Positions 4,737-5,659 of a DNA stretch of 5,659 nucleotides are shown here, piece by piece. The position numbers were made by a program, and so were the translations under genes. The notes beneath the pieces were generated by a model that searched no databases, was not told the DNA's origin, and worked only from the letters and a program-made list of their open reading frames with translations. Numbering within the stretch: the stretch's first letter is position 1; each line of letters begins with the position of its first letter. This DNA comes from Thermoplasmata archaeon (GTDB lineage: Archaea; Thermoplasmatota; Thermoplasmata; Lutacidiplasmatales; UBA184): positions 1 through 5,659 of the forward strand of contig JASHWL010000036.1 of assembly GCA_030044105.1 (NCBI GenBank). Reading direction: 5' to 3'.

Positions 4737-5659
4737 ATGTCCGCGTCCGCTCCGGCGTCCTCGGAAACCACGACCCTACCGCCTCCGGCCCGCGGCACGA
4801 GCACGGCCGTGTGGGTCGTGGTCCTCATCGTGGTCGCGGCGGCCGTCGGCGGCGCCGGGTTCTACGCGGGCTACGAATACCGTGGCTCGCCGGCCTCCTC
4901 GCCGAGCACCGCGGCCAACAACACGCTCTCGATCCTCGGCGCCGGCACGCTGGTCGACACCTTCCCGATGGTCGCCAACGCGCTCGTCAACGAGACCCCC
5001 GGGGTCACCGCGCCGGCCGCGGCCCAGACCTACGAGGGTTCGCTCGACATCACGACCGCGATCACGTCCACGGGCGCGAAGACGGACGTGGCGGCGCTCG
5101 CCGACTTCCGGCTGATCCCCCAGCTGCTCCAACCGACCTACGCCTCGTACGAGGTCGTGTTCGCCCAGACCCAGGAGGTCCTGATCTACAACGCGAGCCT
5201 GCCCGCGTTCCACGGGGTCAACGCCACGAACTGGGGCTGGAAGCTGGTCCAGGACGTGGAGACGCCCGGCAACGCGCCGTTCGGGGTCTGGAACGCGTCG
5301 ACCGACCCCAACGGCTACAACGAGATCTTCTCGATGATGCTGCAGGGCCAGTTCCAGAACGGCAGCACGACCGCGGTGTACAACCAGCTGTACAGCGGGG
5401 CCCCGGGATCGTACGCCACCCCGAACCCGTCGTACACGCGGATCGAGCACGAGTCGGAGGCGGCGAGCCTGATCACCACGGGCGTCGTCTCCGCCGTGAT
5501 CACCTACAAGGCGGTCGCGATCCAGAACCACCTGAACTACGTGCTCCTGAACTCGACGGTCGGCCTCGGCGCGAACACCTCGTTCGCGCTCAACGCCTAC
5601 TCGAAGCTCTCGACGCAGATCTACGGCTCGTCCAACACGCTGGTCTCGGTCGTTCCCGC
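4737..5659 (+). CDS. Membrane-anchored tungstate/molybdate-type ABC solute-binding protein, WtpA-like (3' end outside window)
   Basis: The first 307 residues of an extracellular binding protein that would pass an oxyanion, probably tungstate or molybdate, to an ABC permease lying beyond the window. After a 23-residue polar start comes one membrane segment (about 24-45, VWVVVLIVVAAAVGG) with no lipobox cysteine, so it is a signal anchor. The type II binding fold starts at LSILGAGTLVDTF (64-76). WtpA-like blocks follow: YEGSLDITTAI (99-109), TDVAALADFRLIP (116-128), VVFAQTQEVLIYN (140-152), NWGWKLVQD (165-173), STDPNGYNEI (188-197) and ITYKAVAIQ (255-263). Likely ligands by comparison with archaeal ModA/WtpA are Asp190, Glu239 and Tyr257, with Ser102 and Thr71 contributing; Thr71 replaces the usual Ser of GAGSL. 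Eight N-glycosylation sequons are present. ATG 4737 is favoured by GTTATC 24 bp upstream; the ATG at 4726 is in another frame. Family is secure, the metal choice is inferred. Confidence 0.85.
   Translation, partial: MSASAPASSETTTLPPPARGTSTAVWVVVLIVVAAAVGGAGFYAGYEYRGSPASSPSTAANNTLSILGAGTLVDTFPMVANALVNETPGVTAPAAAQTYEGSLDITTAITSTGAKTDVAALADFRLIPQLLQPTYASYEVVFAQTQEVLIYNASLPAFHGVNATNWGWKLVQDVETPGNAPFGVWNASTDPNGYNEIFSMMLQGQFQNGSTTAVYNQLYSGAPGSYATPNPSYTRIEHESEAASLITTGVVSAVITYKAVAIQNHLNYVLLNSTVGLGANTSFALNAYSKLSTQIYGSSNTLVSVVP

Noticed and set aside
4720..5115. Arg/Pro-rich plus-strand frame starting at 4720
   Set aside because: It overlaps the binding-protein frame, which carries clear WtpA-like motifs and continues to the window edge; the 4720 frame has only low-complexity sequence.

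Overview
This is a very GC-rich window that most likely comes from an archaeon. A high-GC member of the Thermoplasmatota is my best guess, but that placement is inference. The archaeal reading rests on promoter geometry: TATA-like elements lie about 27 nt upstream of the start codons of three genes, with no convincing leader, as expected for leaderless archaeal transcripts. It is supported by a WtpA/archaeal-ModA type solute-binding protein with a membrane anchor and many N-glycosylation sequons. Six genes account for almost the whole window; the remaining long open frames are antisense or out-of-frame shadows caused by base composition.

Left part (1-2154): a minus-strand FAD-linked oxidase of the GlcD/D-lactate dehydrogenase type runs off the left edge. 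It is divergent from a plus-strand protein with a probable N-terminal winged helix and two zinc ribbons. The 259-bp gap between them holds a perfect TATA palindrome, two inverted repeats and a T-rich tract. It could be an ordinary divergent promoter region or a short structured RNA gene.

Middle (2158-4264, minus strand): sodN, a nickel superoxide dismutase, is followed 52 bp later by hutH, histidine ammonia-lyase. hutH lacks its own TATA element and is probably read from the sodN promoter. hutH ends 3 bp from the end of the zinc-ribbon gene, so those two genes converge tail to tail.

Right part (4295-5659, plus strand): sodX, the signal-peptidase-like protease that exposes the Ni-binding N-terminal histidine of SodN, diverges from sodN with only 30 bp between start codons. 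The sodN TATA element abuts and partly overlaps the sodX start codon. A tungstate/molybdate-type binding protein follows and runs off the right edge.

The functional core is the SodN/SodX pair: a superoxide-detoxifying enzyme and its maturation protease sharing one compact divergent junction, with a histidine-catabolic enzyme attached downstream. No CRISPR array, mobile element, tRNA or rRNA was seen.
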